A DNA stretch of 64,000 nucleotides. Origin: Capronia americana (taxonomy: Eukaryota > Ascomycota > Eurotiomycetes > Chaetothyriales > Herpotrichiellaceae). The stretch covers positions 1,054,001 through 1,118,000 of the forward strand of contig JADWQD010000008.1 of NCBI GenBank assembly GCA_016110215.1, given 5' to 3'. Positions 21,459-32,078 of the stretch are shown piece by piece (the first letter of the stretch is position 1; every line of letters starts with the position of its first letter). Position numbers and translations under genes: made by a program. Below the pieces are notes generated by a model. The model saw only the letters and a list, made by a program, of their open reading frames with translations, had not been told where the DNA came from and ran no database searches.

Positions 21459-23204
21459 ATGGACCAGCTCGTCGCAATAGCCCCGTGGCAGGGTCTAGTG
21501 GCCCTCGCCGTTCTATGTTTTGCACTGGTTTACTATCTCGTACAGTCACCGAGAAGCTCTGGAGGCAGGAGCGTTTGGTTGACCTTTGACAGGTCCGAGT
21601 TTTTACGCACCCCCTAAGCTCGATTCCAGGACCCCTCTTGGCCAAGCTGTCCGGGGCTTGGATCATATTGCTCGATCTTTCGGGGAATCGAAGCACCACG
21701 ATTCACGACTTGCATTTGAAGCATGGCCACGTCGTGCGGATTGCCCCGGACCAGCTGTCTTTCTCATCCACTCAAGCTCTAAAGGACATCTACGGAGCCA
21801 ATTCAAAGTACACAAAGGGCGAAATCTATGAATCCCTGGGCCAAAAAGGGATCTTTACGACTCGTGACAGAGACGAATACCGGGTTGCCAAGAAGCGAGT
21901 CGTTCCCAGTTTCAATCAAGCCTCAATCGCCCAGATGGAGGACATGATCCACGGCCATGTGGCAGATCTGGTCAAATGTTTCGACAAGCGGCTGAACATC
22001 CCACTCGATGTCCTTCCCTGGTTCCGAATGTTTGCCCTAAGTGTTGTGGGTATGGAATAATATCACACTAGCAACTGAAGACAGACGTCCTAACTTGAAC
22101 GAAATAGGTGACGGGTTCGCAGGTAAGAGCTGGGGCGGTCTCGAGACAGAAAAGATGCCACAATTGCTGCTCGATCTCGACGCTGTGTTCCCATCTCTCT
22201 GGGTCTGGTGGATGTTTCCTACAACGTCCAGAATCTTGCAGTACGCCCCGGTCAAGGCGATACGCGACTTCTTGAGGGCCGGTGATGATTTCAACCAGGT
22301 GAGCACTCCAGACGCTCTGTCAAACACCACGAAATTTGTCTAAAGTACTCCTAGTACTGTGGCACTGCTTTCTACGAATACTTGGCCCACGTCGACCCCA
22401 CGGGACGACAAGATCTGATCGCCAAGATGCTGAAGGAAAGAAATGAGCTCAAGGGAATGGGCTCCGACTTACCACGGCCTTTGACGGATAAGGGAATTAT
22501 CGACGAGGTCACGAACCTTGTCTTTGCTGGGACCGATTCCACCGGCAACACCCTTTCATATTTGTTCTACGAACTGTCAAATTATCCCGAGTGGCAACTA
22601 CGGCTACGCGAGGAGCTGAAGGGTGTGCCGCCATCTCACACGTACAGTGTCGTCGCCGAGCTGCCAGTGCTTGAAGCCGTCGTACAAGAGATACTGCGGC
22701 TTCGACCCGCGGCCCCGGCCAGCTTACAGCGAATCACCCCTGAAACAGGAGGGGTTATCGACGGCGTGGTCGTTCCCCCGAAGGTAAGTCCTTTCCAAGT
22801 TCTCGACCTCGAGCTCCCTTCTCCAAATGCAAGCTCCATGTAGGATCTCCGACTAATTCGAGCCACAGACGATCGTTTCGTGTCAGGCATTGACAATCCA
22901 AAGAAACCCAGTCGTCTTCCCGGATCCAGATACATTCAACCCGCAGCGCTGGCTGGATGTCGACGGTCCAGAACAATTGGAGACCATGCGCAATCACATC
23001 ACCGTCTTCGGTAAAGGTGCCCGGGCGTGCCTGGGAAGAAGCCTGGCGATTATGGAGATCAAACTGGTCACGACCGCCTTGATCACACGATACAACGTCG
23101 AGATTGGGAGTGCGACAACTCATAGTGACATGGAAATGGCATGTCACTTTGTGCTGGTGCCTAAAGGGAAACAATGTATTGTAAAGTTCACTCCAGCTTC
23201 ATAG
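21459..23204 (+). CDS. Cytochrome P450 monooxygenase
   Basis: Five exons: 21459-21544, 21619-22049, 22108-22298, 22355-22783 and 22869-23204, with introns of 74, 58, 56 and 85 nt, giving about 490 aa. This is a heme-thiolate monooxygenase anchored to the ER by an N-terminal transmembrane helix (about residues 8-28, GLVALAVLCFALVYYL), followed by the proline-rich hinge SIPGPLLAK. Other signatures are the I-helix oxygen-activation motif AGTDST, K-helix ExxR (EILR), the PxxFxPxRW segment and the heme loop FGKGARACLG with Cys about 433. The first intron boundary is least certain: I chose donor GTCACC at 21545 because it joins VYYLVH to SIPGPLL, while a 26-nt alternative intron is too short. Substrate is unknown. 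Its divergent partner is an ALDH. Confidence 0.92.
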
Positions 23205-23590
23205 CGTGCATCGAGAACATCGAACCTTCTGGAGAGACGGAGAATGTGTGAGACACTCTGCGATCACCGTAATCATTTTTTCACAAACCGTGACACTTTC
23301 ACTTGGTATGGATCTTCATATCTTGGAGTTGTATGCAGAAGCGATGTTAAGCTTCGGGCCGCTGTACAGACTGAGATACTGACGGCCGTTTTACATCAAA
23401 TCAGTAGGAGTTTGGTTCTTTGGACAAGAGAAAAAGTACTCAAGTGGTTCTCTAGGAAGGCACTCGACAGCTCACAGAGCAGACAGCGACACGATTAGTT
23501 CGAGGGATATATGATATCTTTCCAGCCAAGGGTTTGGCTTCGGTACAGACATGTTTTCCTGTCTGTCCTCCTCCGTTCGCTTGTGGCCCT
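23205..23590. other. Convergent intergenic between P450 and AKR
   Basis: About 390 bp between two stop codons. It is presumably 3-prime UTR and polyadenylation sequence for both genes. No other feature was seen. Confidence 0.4.
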
Positions 23591-24457
23591 TCAATCATGA
23601 CTCGTGGTTGGATCCCATGCACAAGGGGCATAGGAAGTGGGAAAATGGAGCCTTTCCATGTCTTCTGCGTCGAGCTGAAAGTCGTAGAGGTTGGCATTCT
23701 CTTCAATCCGTGAAGGCGTCTCACTCTTCGGTAAAGGCACAAAGCCTTTTTGTAGACTCCAGCGTAAGAGAATCTGTGCCCAGGTCTTCCCATGCTTCTG
23801 GCTGAGAGACTGTAGGACCTTTTCGTCCTTACGCTCACCTCGGACAACCGGGCAATAAGCCTCGAGCATAATATGTCTTGTCTGGCACCAGTCGACGATA
23901 TCCTGGCGCGGAAGCCAAGGATGAAATTCCCATTGACCGATATCAATGACACCAGTGCCCGGTGTGGTTTTGATGTACTCCTCCAGCTCCTCCAAGTGAT
24001 GAATACCGTAGTTTGACACACCGATCGCTCGGATCTTGCCCGCTTTTTGGGCCTCGCTGAGCGCCTTCCAGGTCCCGAGGCGAGCGTCCTTGCCTCCGAA
24101 CGGGGCATGGATGAGATACAAGTCAATGTACCCGAGACAAGTCTCGGCAAGAGAAGCCGCAATCGATTCCACGGTCTTCTCGTAGCCCATATCGTTGGGG
24201 TGGACTTTGGTCGTGAAGAAGACATCTTCTCGCTTGAGACCCGAGGCCGTAATGGCTTTTGCGCAGGGTTGCTCGTTTTCATAGGCTCGAGCAGAATCAA
24301 TATGGCGGTAGCCAGCACGCAATGCATGGAGCGTCACCTCCTCACACGTGGTTGCCGGCGTCTGATATACCCCATAACCCAGGACGGGAATCTCATGATC
24401 AGAATTTAATCGATAAGTGGTATTCAGGGTAAACTCTGTAGGGATTGATGTCGCCAT
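23591..24457 (-). CDS. Aldo-keto reductase
   Basis: Intronless, 288 aa, a normal length for a (beta/alpha)8 aldo-keto reductase. It reduces an aldehyde or ketone, or oxidises the alcohol, with NADPH. The catalytic tetrad is intact: Asp54 and Tyr59 in GYRHIDSARAYENE, Lys84 in FTTKVHP and His117 in LIHAPF. IRAIGVSNYG is also typical, and the cofactor-binding C-terminal PLPKSETPSRIEEN is present. It lies between the P450 and the MFS transporter, convergent with the P450 and divergent from the transporter. Likely acts on a carbonyl intermediate of the pathway. Substrate is unknown. Confidence 0.95.
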   Translation of the reverse strand: MATSIPTEFTLNTTYRLNSDHEIPVLGYGVYQTPATTCEEVTLHALRAGYRHIDSARAYENEQPCAKAITASGLKREDVFFTTKVHPNDMGYEKTVESIAASLAETCLGYIDLYLIHAPFGGKDARLGTWKALSEAQKAGKIRAIGVSNYGIHHLEELEEYIKTTPGTGVIDIGQWEFHPWLPRQDIVDWCQTRHIMLEAYCPVVRGERKDEKVLQSLSQKHGKTWAQILLRWSLQKGFVPLPKSETPSRIEENANLYDFQLDAEDMERLHFPTSYAPCAWDPTTSHD

Positions 24458-25229
24458 GGTCCGACGGAATGTTGGTGAGACGGTTGACTAGGCCCAATCT
24501 CGTCACAATGTGTTGGAATTGTCAGAGGTATCTACACAACGAAAGTTGGGCTGATCTGCTGATGACCGTGTGAATCAGACGAGGCTCGCAGCACGCTTTC
24601 GTAGTGCAGACGCCTCCCAATCACCAGCCGCTCAGCGCTCCAATCGGTGAAGCGCACACCGGCCGTAGCCCCTGCGGGACATGAGTTGTGGACTTTCGGA
24701 CTCGTCTACGGTCTAATGGGTACCGTATCTTTTGGCGAAGGCTGGCGGCGCTCTGTATTTGGCGTCGGAACAACATTCGAGCGGGGTTATCCTAACCCAC
24801 GCGAAAGTCGTTACAGCTGCTCCCTATCAGAGAAGCAAGCATCTAGCCCGGCGCGCTTTCGCAAGCGTGTTCCCCATCAGCGAGCCGGCGGGCGGTCCAA
24901 TACCACGCGGCCAAGTCTCGGCAGCTTTCGGTCAATCAAAGATACGTGCAACGACCTCCCCTGGGCCTTGCGGAGTGCGTTTGGTCCTCTGCTAACCTGG
25001 GGTCCGGGGATGGAAGCGCAATAGACAATTCCTCCGCTCCGACGAGGCTCCCAATGGTCTTGTGTTGCGATCTTCCAGGCTGAGAGCCCGAGCTCGATGC
25101 AGTCTATATATCAGACATGCCCGTAGAGCCGCTCCAAGGCTTCTTGTGCTCTGCTCGTGATACTACCTGCCCCGTTGCAGCACCCCTGACACACAGTCTT
25201 CCAAAGCCTTGCTCATCAACGCCGATAAG
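24458..25229. promoter_or_regulatory. Divergent AKR/transporter promoter
   Basis: About 770 bp with no gene. A TATATA box lies at about 25105-25111, some 120 bp before the transporter ATG. CG-rich elements include GCGCGCTTTCGCAAGCG near 24858 and GCGAAAGTCG near 24798. Confidence 0.35.
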
Positions 25230-26924
25230 ATGGCGAGGCCTTCCCCCGAAGCGGGTATCCTCAGCCGACAAAAGATCAACATACACACCGTTGGTGTGCT
25301 GATTCTCCTCGGCTTCGGCTCCGTCACTGCTGGTTACTCTGCGGCTGTGATGGGAATTACCTCAGGTCAGAGATCAATGCGTATTGGCCCGGAGCAGTAT
25401 TGACAGCCAGCAGGTCAACCATCCTTCATCGAATATTTCCAGCTTGATACGCGTTCCAATGGCACCGATCTCCTGGCCACCATGAATGGACTGTTCTCGG
25501 CCGGCGGTGTGATCGGTACATTGCTACTGCCCACCATTGCGGACAAATGGGGGCGCAAATGGGCTTGCGCTGTGGTACGTCGTGTCCTAAGTGGTTGTCA
25601 GCTCCCTTGTTTTTTTCCATTTTCTCACGTGTCGCAGGCTGCCATTCTGTCTGTCGTCTCGGGAGCCCTTCTTGCTGGTAGCGTCAACGTGGGCATGTTC
25701 ATCGCATTCCGCTTCATCGCGGGCGCTGGCTCCTTCATGTCTCTAGCGGCAGTGCCTCTCCTGATGAGCGAAATCGCCCCGGTCCACATGCGAGGTGCGT
25801 GTATCGACATTCATGCCTCCATGTTCTCCGGGGGGTACGCCATCCAAGCCTGGGTCGGCTTTGGGTTTTACTGGTGGACCAGCGGAAGCACCAACACGTG
25901 GAGACCACCGATTGCGATCCAATGCTTTTGGCCCCTTGTCTTGCTGCTTGGGCTTTTCTTTGTCCCCGAAAGCCCTAGGTGGCTGATGATGCAAGACCGG
26001 GCATCCGAGGCCAAAGAAATCTTATTCAAGCTGCATTCCGATCCGACAGATCCGAACAACGACGCCGCTCACGCCGAGTTCTACCAGATTCAGAAGCAGA
26101 TCGCCATCGACCGGACCCTGGGGAATACGTGGTGGCACATCCTAAAGAAGCCTTCCTACCGCAAGCGGGCCCTTATGGGGTGCGGCATCACCATTATGAC
26201 CCCCTTCTCCGGCATCTATGTTATCAATGTCTACGGTCCGACGCTGTACAAGTTGCTTCAATATTCCACCACGAAAGCACTCTTGTTCCCGTCAATCTGG
26301 TCCACTTTCAACTTCGTGTGCAACATGATCGCTATCGGACTTGTGGACCGCTTTCCGCGCCCGAAATACATTGCTTTCGGCATGTTTGGATGCATGGCAA
26401 GCCTGGTCGTCGAGACTGCGTTGATCGCGAACTTCGTGCCGTCCAACAATAGCGCAGCTCTCCAAGCCGCAGTGGCCATGTTCTTCGTCTTTGCGGCCTT
26501 TTTCAACCTGTGCATTGACGGCACACAGTTCTCATACCTGTCGGAGGTTTTCCCCACCCACTTACGCGCCAAAGGTGTCTGTCTAGGCATCGCGCATATT
26601 TCGCTCCAGAACATCCTCTGGCTACAGGTCGCGCCTGTGGCCCTGGAGAAGATAGGGTGGCGATTCTTTCTCTGCTTCATCATCCCCGGGAGCATTGCGT
26701 GCATTATCATGTGGGTGTGGTTTCCGGACACCAAGGGCCGACCTTTGGAGGAGAATGCGGCTCTTTTTGGCGATGCCGATGAGGTTGCCATCTACCAGCA
26801 TGAAATCGAGATTGACGCGGCAACGCACACCATTCGAACCCTCCACCAAGACTCCAAGGACCCAGCCGAAACCCATTTCGAATTTAGCTCGCCCCACGAA
26901 GAAACCAGCTCTGAGAAGGCGTGA
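25230..26924 (+). CDS. MFS sugar-porter-family transporter
   Basis: Three exons: 25230-25365, 25414-25574 and 25638-26924, with introns of 48 and 63 nt, giving about 527 aa with twelve predicted membrane segments. Sugar porter signatures are present: ADKWGRKWA after TM2, PESPRWLMM at the end of the first six-helix bundle, SEVFPTHLRAKG after TM10 and PDTKGRPLEE after TM12. It sits in the plasma membrane as a proton symporter or facilitator. Besides sugars, this family moves quinate, inositol, lactose and organic acids. The position inside the enzyme island suggests it imports the pathway substrate. The ATG at 25230 is the first in frame; an upstream TTG is not considered. Confidence 0.93.
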
Positions 26925-27790
26925 CCAGTCTCGCATGCGGAGAAGCGAGGGAGGAGTGGACGCCCAGGACCTGGACTGTTGCGGAGCCCGATATGGTCTT
27001 TGATTCTTTGTCCGATGTGGACTCTGTCTTTCTGTGGTAGTATTATAGTAGTTAGCTACGGCGGCATGGTGCAACAATATAATGGTCGTCCGATTCTCTT
27101 CATACAAGCTCTGATGCATCATCAAGAACGAGGACGTGCGACCGATGTTTTGCTATCCCTGTAGGTGCCGTTAACCACTTCATGGGTAAAGGGGGAGGTA
27201 CAGGAGTGCCCAGACGACCTCGTACGGAGAAGGCCGAGACCTGAAGGGTTCTTGAAATACACTGTAGCTACAGTACTCGTACCAGCCGACCTTGCCCCCC
27301 CACACCCCTCCCCCGGGCCCCGTGACTTTAGAGCACCCCTCCTCCCCAGACGGCCCACCCACTCCAACCATTGTAGCGGTCACGTCTTTGTCAGACAGTT
27401 TAATGCAGACCACAGCTCATGCATGAACCCCCCAACACTGTATGTAGGGCTTGTGGAATCAGCGAGCCAGTCAGGGACCAGCATTGATCCTAACTAGGTA
27501 GAGAGGTCTCTATACGGAAGATATAGTCAGATACTAAGATTTGTAATGCAAGGCAGATAGATTCGTAGTACCTCAAGAGAGCAAGCTCATCTTGACAGTC
27601 CGAGACCGTCTGAAGCTCGGGCCTTTGCTGGGAATTTCCACGCACTTTCCTCGGCAGAACCTGCCATGCCCATTTATCTCGCCTTACTTCTCTTTCGTTC
27701 GATCTGATCTCAAAGATTCCGTCAAGTGTCCTTTTCGTTTGGTCATAAGCCTCTGCTGCTATCTATCGTGTCGTGCCCCCGGCTTGCGTG
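26925..27790. promoter_or_regulatory. Upstream region of regulator 2, with C-rich tract
   Basis: About 870 bp without a gene. A C-rich tract at 27295-27321 (runs of 7, 4, 5 and 4 C) makes a G-quadruplex motif on the minus strand, about 470 bp before the regulator start. A pyrimidine-rich stretch lies at 27640-27690. Confidence 0.35.
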
Positions 27791-30350
27791 ATGGCTGTGC
27801 AAGCTGCGTCCCAGCAAGGTGGAGGCTTTGGCAGGCCACTTGCTCCCAGGGCCGCGACAGAGTCACGGTCTCGCGTGCCCGAGGCTGGCGTTTTGAGCGC
27901 CGGTGATGCAAATCGCCGTAATAAGCGACGGCGCGTTGTTGCCTGCCAACAGTGTCGACAAGCCAAGGTACGCGTGTTCGGCCCCGAAAGAGTGGATGAT
28001 CTTTGGTCCTCTGCGTGCACCAAGTCGAGGCCAAATGACAGTTTCATTGACTGAAAGCCGTCTCAGCTACGCTGCGAGGGGTCAGAAGGCGGCCTTCGGC
28101 CTTGCCATAGATGCCAGGAGCTCTCGACGCAGTGTGTCGTCGACACCCAGTACAGGCGCGTCAGTAAGAGAACGTACGCTTTGCTTTCCCTAGGGTGCCA
28201 TCACGTAACCCGCGCTGACGAGTCGTCAATAGGACTTTAAGCGATATCGCAATGCAGGTTCAGCTACTCAGAGCTGCTCACACAGACGACGTGGCTATCC
28301 CTAGGGACAATCAAGGGGACACGGCCGGCTTGCCGCGATCCCAGAACGCCAACAGATACATGGGAGCTACCGCCGCTCCTGTCTCGAGCAGTCCACCTGC
28401 CAACTGGAACGGTGCCTCGTTCGAAGACTATGCTGCCGATTCAAGTGGCGACGTGACACTTGGCAGGCAGCAACTTCCGACTGCACCCTCAGGCTTGGAA
28501 TCCGCGTCGGTGTTCCCAGCTTCGAGAGGCCAGACGATCCGATCCACCACTGTTAGTCCGGCAGAGATTCAGCATTTATTCCAAGTGTAAGCTAGCTTCA
28601 AGTCTGCAACCACTCTCTCTTTCTACTAAGGCTGAGTAGATATTTCACCCACTACCATCCGGTGTTTCCCGTCCTCCAGAAACCGCCCTCGGCAGACCCA
28701 GTTGGCGAGGATTCCAAGCTTCTCTTCTGGACCATCATTCTGACTGCCGCTCGCCACGACAGCCTCCATTTCTCTCTGCTGGATGCACTGGTGCCTGCAG
28801 TCCAGGAGTTGCTCTGGTCAACGATAGCCCATCCTCCTCACACATTGTCGTCGCTGCAGGCCATGTCGATCTTTTGTGTCTGGCCCTTTCCCACCTCATC
28901 TATGCCCCTTGACACCACGTACATCCTGGCCGGCAACCTCAGATCGGCAGCAATGCATGCTGGAATGCATCGAGCAGACAACATCTCCGATTTCTCCCGC
29001 TTACGAGTTTCTTTACAACCAGCTGAGCTTCGCGAGCTTATCAAAGTGTGGTGCTGTATCTACGTGGCCGTGGAAAAGTAAGTGCCCTCGACTTTTTCAG
29101 TCTCACTCGCGTTGCGGTATCCCGCAAGAGTATACTATTGTCAGTCGAGTTGATGATGAAACTCCTTGTCCAGTGCGGCTACCATGACCGGGCAAGAGCC
29201 CTATCTCCCCACAGAAGCCACTATTGAGCAGGCATCCGAGGCGACGAATCCATTTGACCTGCCCGAGACCATTCACTGCGCCGTCATGGCTCAACGATTC
29301 TGTAACAAGGTCCATACAGCCATGATCCAAGTTGACGGACAGCCAGGCCCAGCAGCCGTTGGTAAATTGAGAGTCTCGGCACTGGAGAAGTTGGAATGCG
29401 ATCTTCAGGCGCTGGAAAAACAACTGGCCAACACCAATTATGGCAAGTCGACAAACCTTTCGTGTCGCCAATCTGTCTAATGTCTAATGTTATCACCAGA
29501 AACGTACGTGCTTTCCGCGCGGTTCCAACTCCGAGCATACTGGCTGTTCGAGGACGAAGAGTCGCCCGCTCGACAAAACGGTGTGATCAAGGCCTATGAC
29601 GACGCCATCAGCCTTGTCTCCAGCCTGGCAGCTGGACACCGAACCGAGTGTCCGTTCAAGTACTTGCCCTTTTCATTATACCAGCTATGCTTCACGATAG
29701 GGGTCTTCGTATCCAAAGTCTCGTCTTCAAAATACCGGCTATTCGTGGATGTCGAGAAAGGAAAACACGCACTGGACATATGTGTCTCCCTCTTCAAGCA
29801 GTGCTCAGTCGAGGACAATGACCTGCCAGGCCGAACCACCAAGATCCTGGCGCAGATATGGAATCTGCACCGCGAACAGCCAGACGTCGGCCTCCACCCT
29901 CCGCATCTGTCGGTCAGGTGTCGGCTCTTGGTCAGCATAGTGTTTGACTCACTGTGGCTATGGCGTGCGAAATATGCGGGACAACCGGGCAACGGAGCGC
30001 CCAAGTTCCCGCCTCCGTTCATGTCGCCGGCATTCACGGATGTTTCCAGCACGGCGTCCCCGAACCTGAGACGCCCGTCCGTGGTCTCGCCACCACGCCG
30101 CGGAACCGGAAGCACCACGGATCAATCTCCAGGCACTCTCGCCGCTCTTGTGCCGACCTCGACCGTGGACGCGCCGGTTCATTCAACTGCCGAAGACGCT
30201 GCACAAGAGGCCGGCAAAGCGGTGCCGGAGAGCGATGATATGATGTGGGACATCACGATGCTCAACTCCAACTTGATGTCCTTTGACGAGCTCGATCCCT
30301 ACCCGATCCATTCAATCGAGGATGATGCCTGGCTACAGTCACTGAATTAA
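27791..30350 (+). CDS. Zn2Cys6 transcription factor 2
   Basis: Six exons: 27791-27967, 28067-28173, 28233-28586, 28640-29077, 29174-29442 and 29500-30350. The introns are 99, 59, 53, 96 and 57 nt, giving 731 aa. The binuclear zinc cluster is split by the first intron: CQQCRQAK joins LRCEGSEGGLRPCHRC, with Cys at 52, 55, 62, 71, 74 and 81, preceded by a basic stretch (NRRNKRRR). A fungal-specific transcription factor domain follows from about residue 200 (LFQVYFTHYHPVFPVL, MHRADNISDFSRL, ENAATMTGQEPYL). The C-terminus is Pro/Ser-rich with a short acidic end. The last intron (29443-29499) has donor GCAAGT, a consensus GC-AG intron. Its position beside the transporter suggests a pathway regulator. 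Why the island has two regulators is unknown. Confidence 0.92.
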
Positions 30351-30492
30351 TGGCTGGGCTTGCTGGGGCATCGGAGTATTAAGAAATGAAAGTAACAACG
30401 TCTGGGGAAAGCGGGACCGAAGACCACGCTCAAAAGTCACGGCGCGTCATTTGTGGTTACGAATGAAACGCCTGGCAAAATGTTACATCGTT

Positions 30493-31399
30493 CTACGACA
30501 TGATGCCCCCGTCCACTGTAAACAAAGCACCGGTCGTGTAGTCTGCCTCATCACTGAGCGCAAAACAGATGGTCTTGGCCATGTGCTCAGGCGTGCCCCG
30601 GGCCTGTAAGGGGATGTACATGGAGGCCAGCATCGAGGCCGGTGCACCTTCGGACAACCGATCCATCATCGGGGTTTGCGTGATTCCACTGTTCTTGTCG
30701 TCGTCGCCGCCATTGCGTCAGTCTAATTTGTCATGTAATGTGTGTGTGTGTGTGTACATATATATCCCCCGGCAGAGAAAGGTTTGTTAGGAAAAAGGGG
30801 GGAGCAAAGACGTACGGACAAATGGCATTGACGCGGATGCCTTTGACGCCCACCTCTCGGGCAGCGGTCCTCGTGATGCCCACGACGCCGTGCTTGCTGG
30901 CGCTGTACGCGCCGAAACTCTCCCGTCCCGCGAGGCCGCCGACGCTGGAAACGTTGACGATCGACGCCCCTGGACCCATGACGCGTAGCTCGGCGCGCAG
31001 ACAGTAGAACAGGCCCGTCAGGTTGATGCCCAGGATGTGATTCCAGTGCTCGTTCGTGGTGTCGACGATGGGCGCGTACACGACCCTGCCGTCCGGGCTG
31101 GCCTCGACGCCCGCGACATTCGCCGCCCCGTCCAGTTTCCCGAATCGCTGCACCGTCGCGGCGATCCACGCGTCCACGCTGTCCGAGTCGCCCACGTTCA
31201 CCACCGTGCCTTCGACGTTGCTCACCCCGCGCGCGCGGATCTCTTCCACCACCTGCTCTAGACCTTTGCGGTCCACGTCGCACAGCGCGAGCGAGGCCCC
31301 TCGAGCCGCGGCCGTCAGCGCCGTCGCGCGCCCAATGCCCGACCCGGCGCCCGTGATCGCAATCACCTTATCCTGGAGCGGGAGCTGGAACTGGGTCAT
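30493..31399 (-). CDS. Short-chain dehydrogenase/reductase (classical SDR)
   Basis: Two exons: 30816-31399 and 30493-30688. The 127-nt intron (30689-30815) is unusually long here and carries a TG/TA microsatellite. The product is 259 aa. The NAD(P)-binding motif is TGAGSGIG (16-23), with Asp41 (LCDVD) at the end of beta-2 favouring NAD. The structural motif NVAG is present, and the catalytic Ser (NVSS, about 151), Tyr165 and Lys169 (YSASK) are all intact. Splicing joins NAICP to GITQTPMM, a typical SDR continuation, and the C-terminus ends FTVDGGIMS. It probably interconverts an alcohol and a ketone, and next to a BVMO gene it could supply the ketone. It lies in tandem with BVMO2 on the minus strand. 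Confidence 0.93.
30738..30766. repeat. TG/TA microsatellite in SDR intron
   Basis: About eight TG dinucleotides followed by TACATATATAT, entirely within the predicted SDR intron. It is a likely length-polymorphic site. Confidence 0.85.
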
Positions 31400-32078
31400 G
31401 GCGCGGAAAGGTTCGGGAATCCAAGGTGGTACGACAGCCCTCTATTGTTTGCAGGTTCTCTCGTATTGTTGTCGCCCCGGTCATATGCCATATACTAGTA
31501 TAGTATGGCGTAATAATAACGTGTGCCCAGTCACGCAGTTCTCATAATATACAACCGCGCGACCCAACCAAAAGATCTCACTACGATAGCAACCGGCAGG
31601 CAAGGCAAAACGGCGAGAAATTCTGTAGTTGACGTGATCTCTGCCGCTGTTTATGTTAAGAAAAAAAGTAGGTGAGCAGCGGTGTCATTCGCCTGGTTCG
31701 GGTTGGTTGGCAATCGTCCTCTCTCCCCTTTCTTGGCCGAGTCCGCCCGTCCACTTGGGGGGAGGGGAATATGGTTTGTTTTCCGGCCCGAAATCGGTCG
31801 AGATTTTCCTTCTCCCAACGCAGTGTGTCAAAAGGCGGGGTAATTGGCCGAGATCAAGGCGCGTTGTTTTGTATTGTCAATCAGGGTTTGAGTGAATCCG
31901 GGAGAACGGCATGGCGGAGGGGACTTTTCGGGTTGGGGGGAGGGGGTCGGGGGGAGAGATTGCAATTGTTATATCAGGGTGAAGAAACATTCGACTGAAA
32001 CGGTGAGGGTACGCACGGCTTCAGCTCTAACACGATATGATGTATGACATGACTCGATATGTATTATAATACCCAGTA
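31400..32078. promoter_or_regulatory. SDR upstream / BVMO2 downstream region with G-rich tract
   Basis: About 680 bp with no gene. A G-quadruplex motif at 31930-31954 on the plus strand (runs of 3, 6, 5 and 6 G with 1-2 nt loops) lies about 530 bp upstream of the SDR start. Confidence 0.4.

Noticed and set aside
21593..21618. 26-nt intron giving LTFDSSIPGPLL in the P450
   Set aside because: Too short for a fungal spliceosomal intron; the 74-nt alternative gives a normal membrane anchor and hinge.
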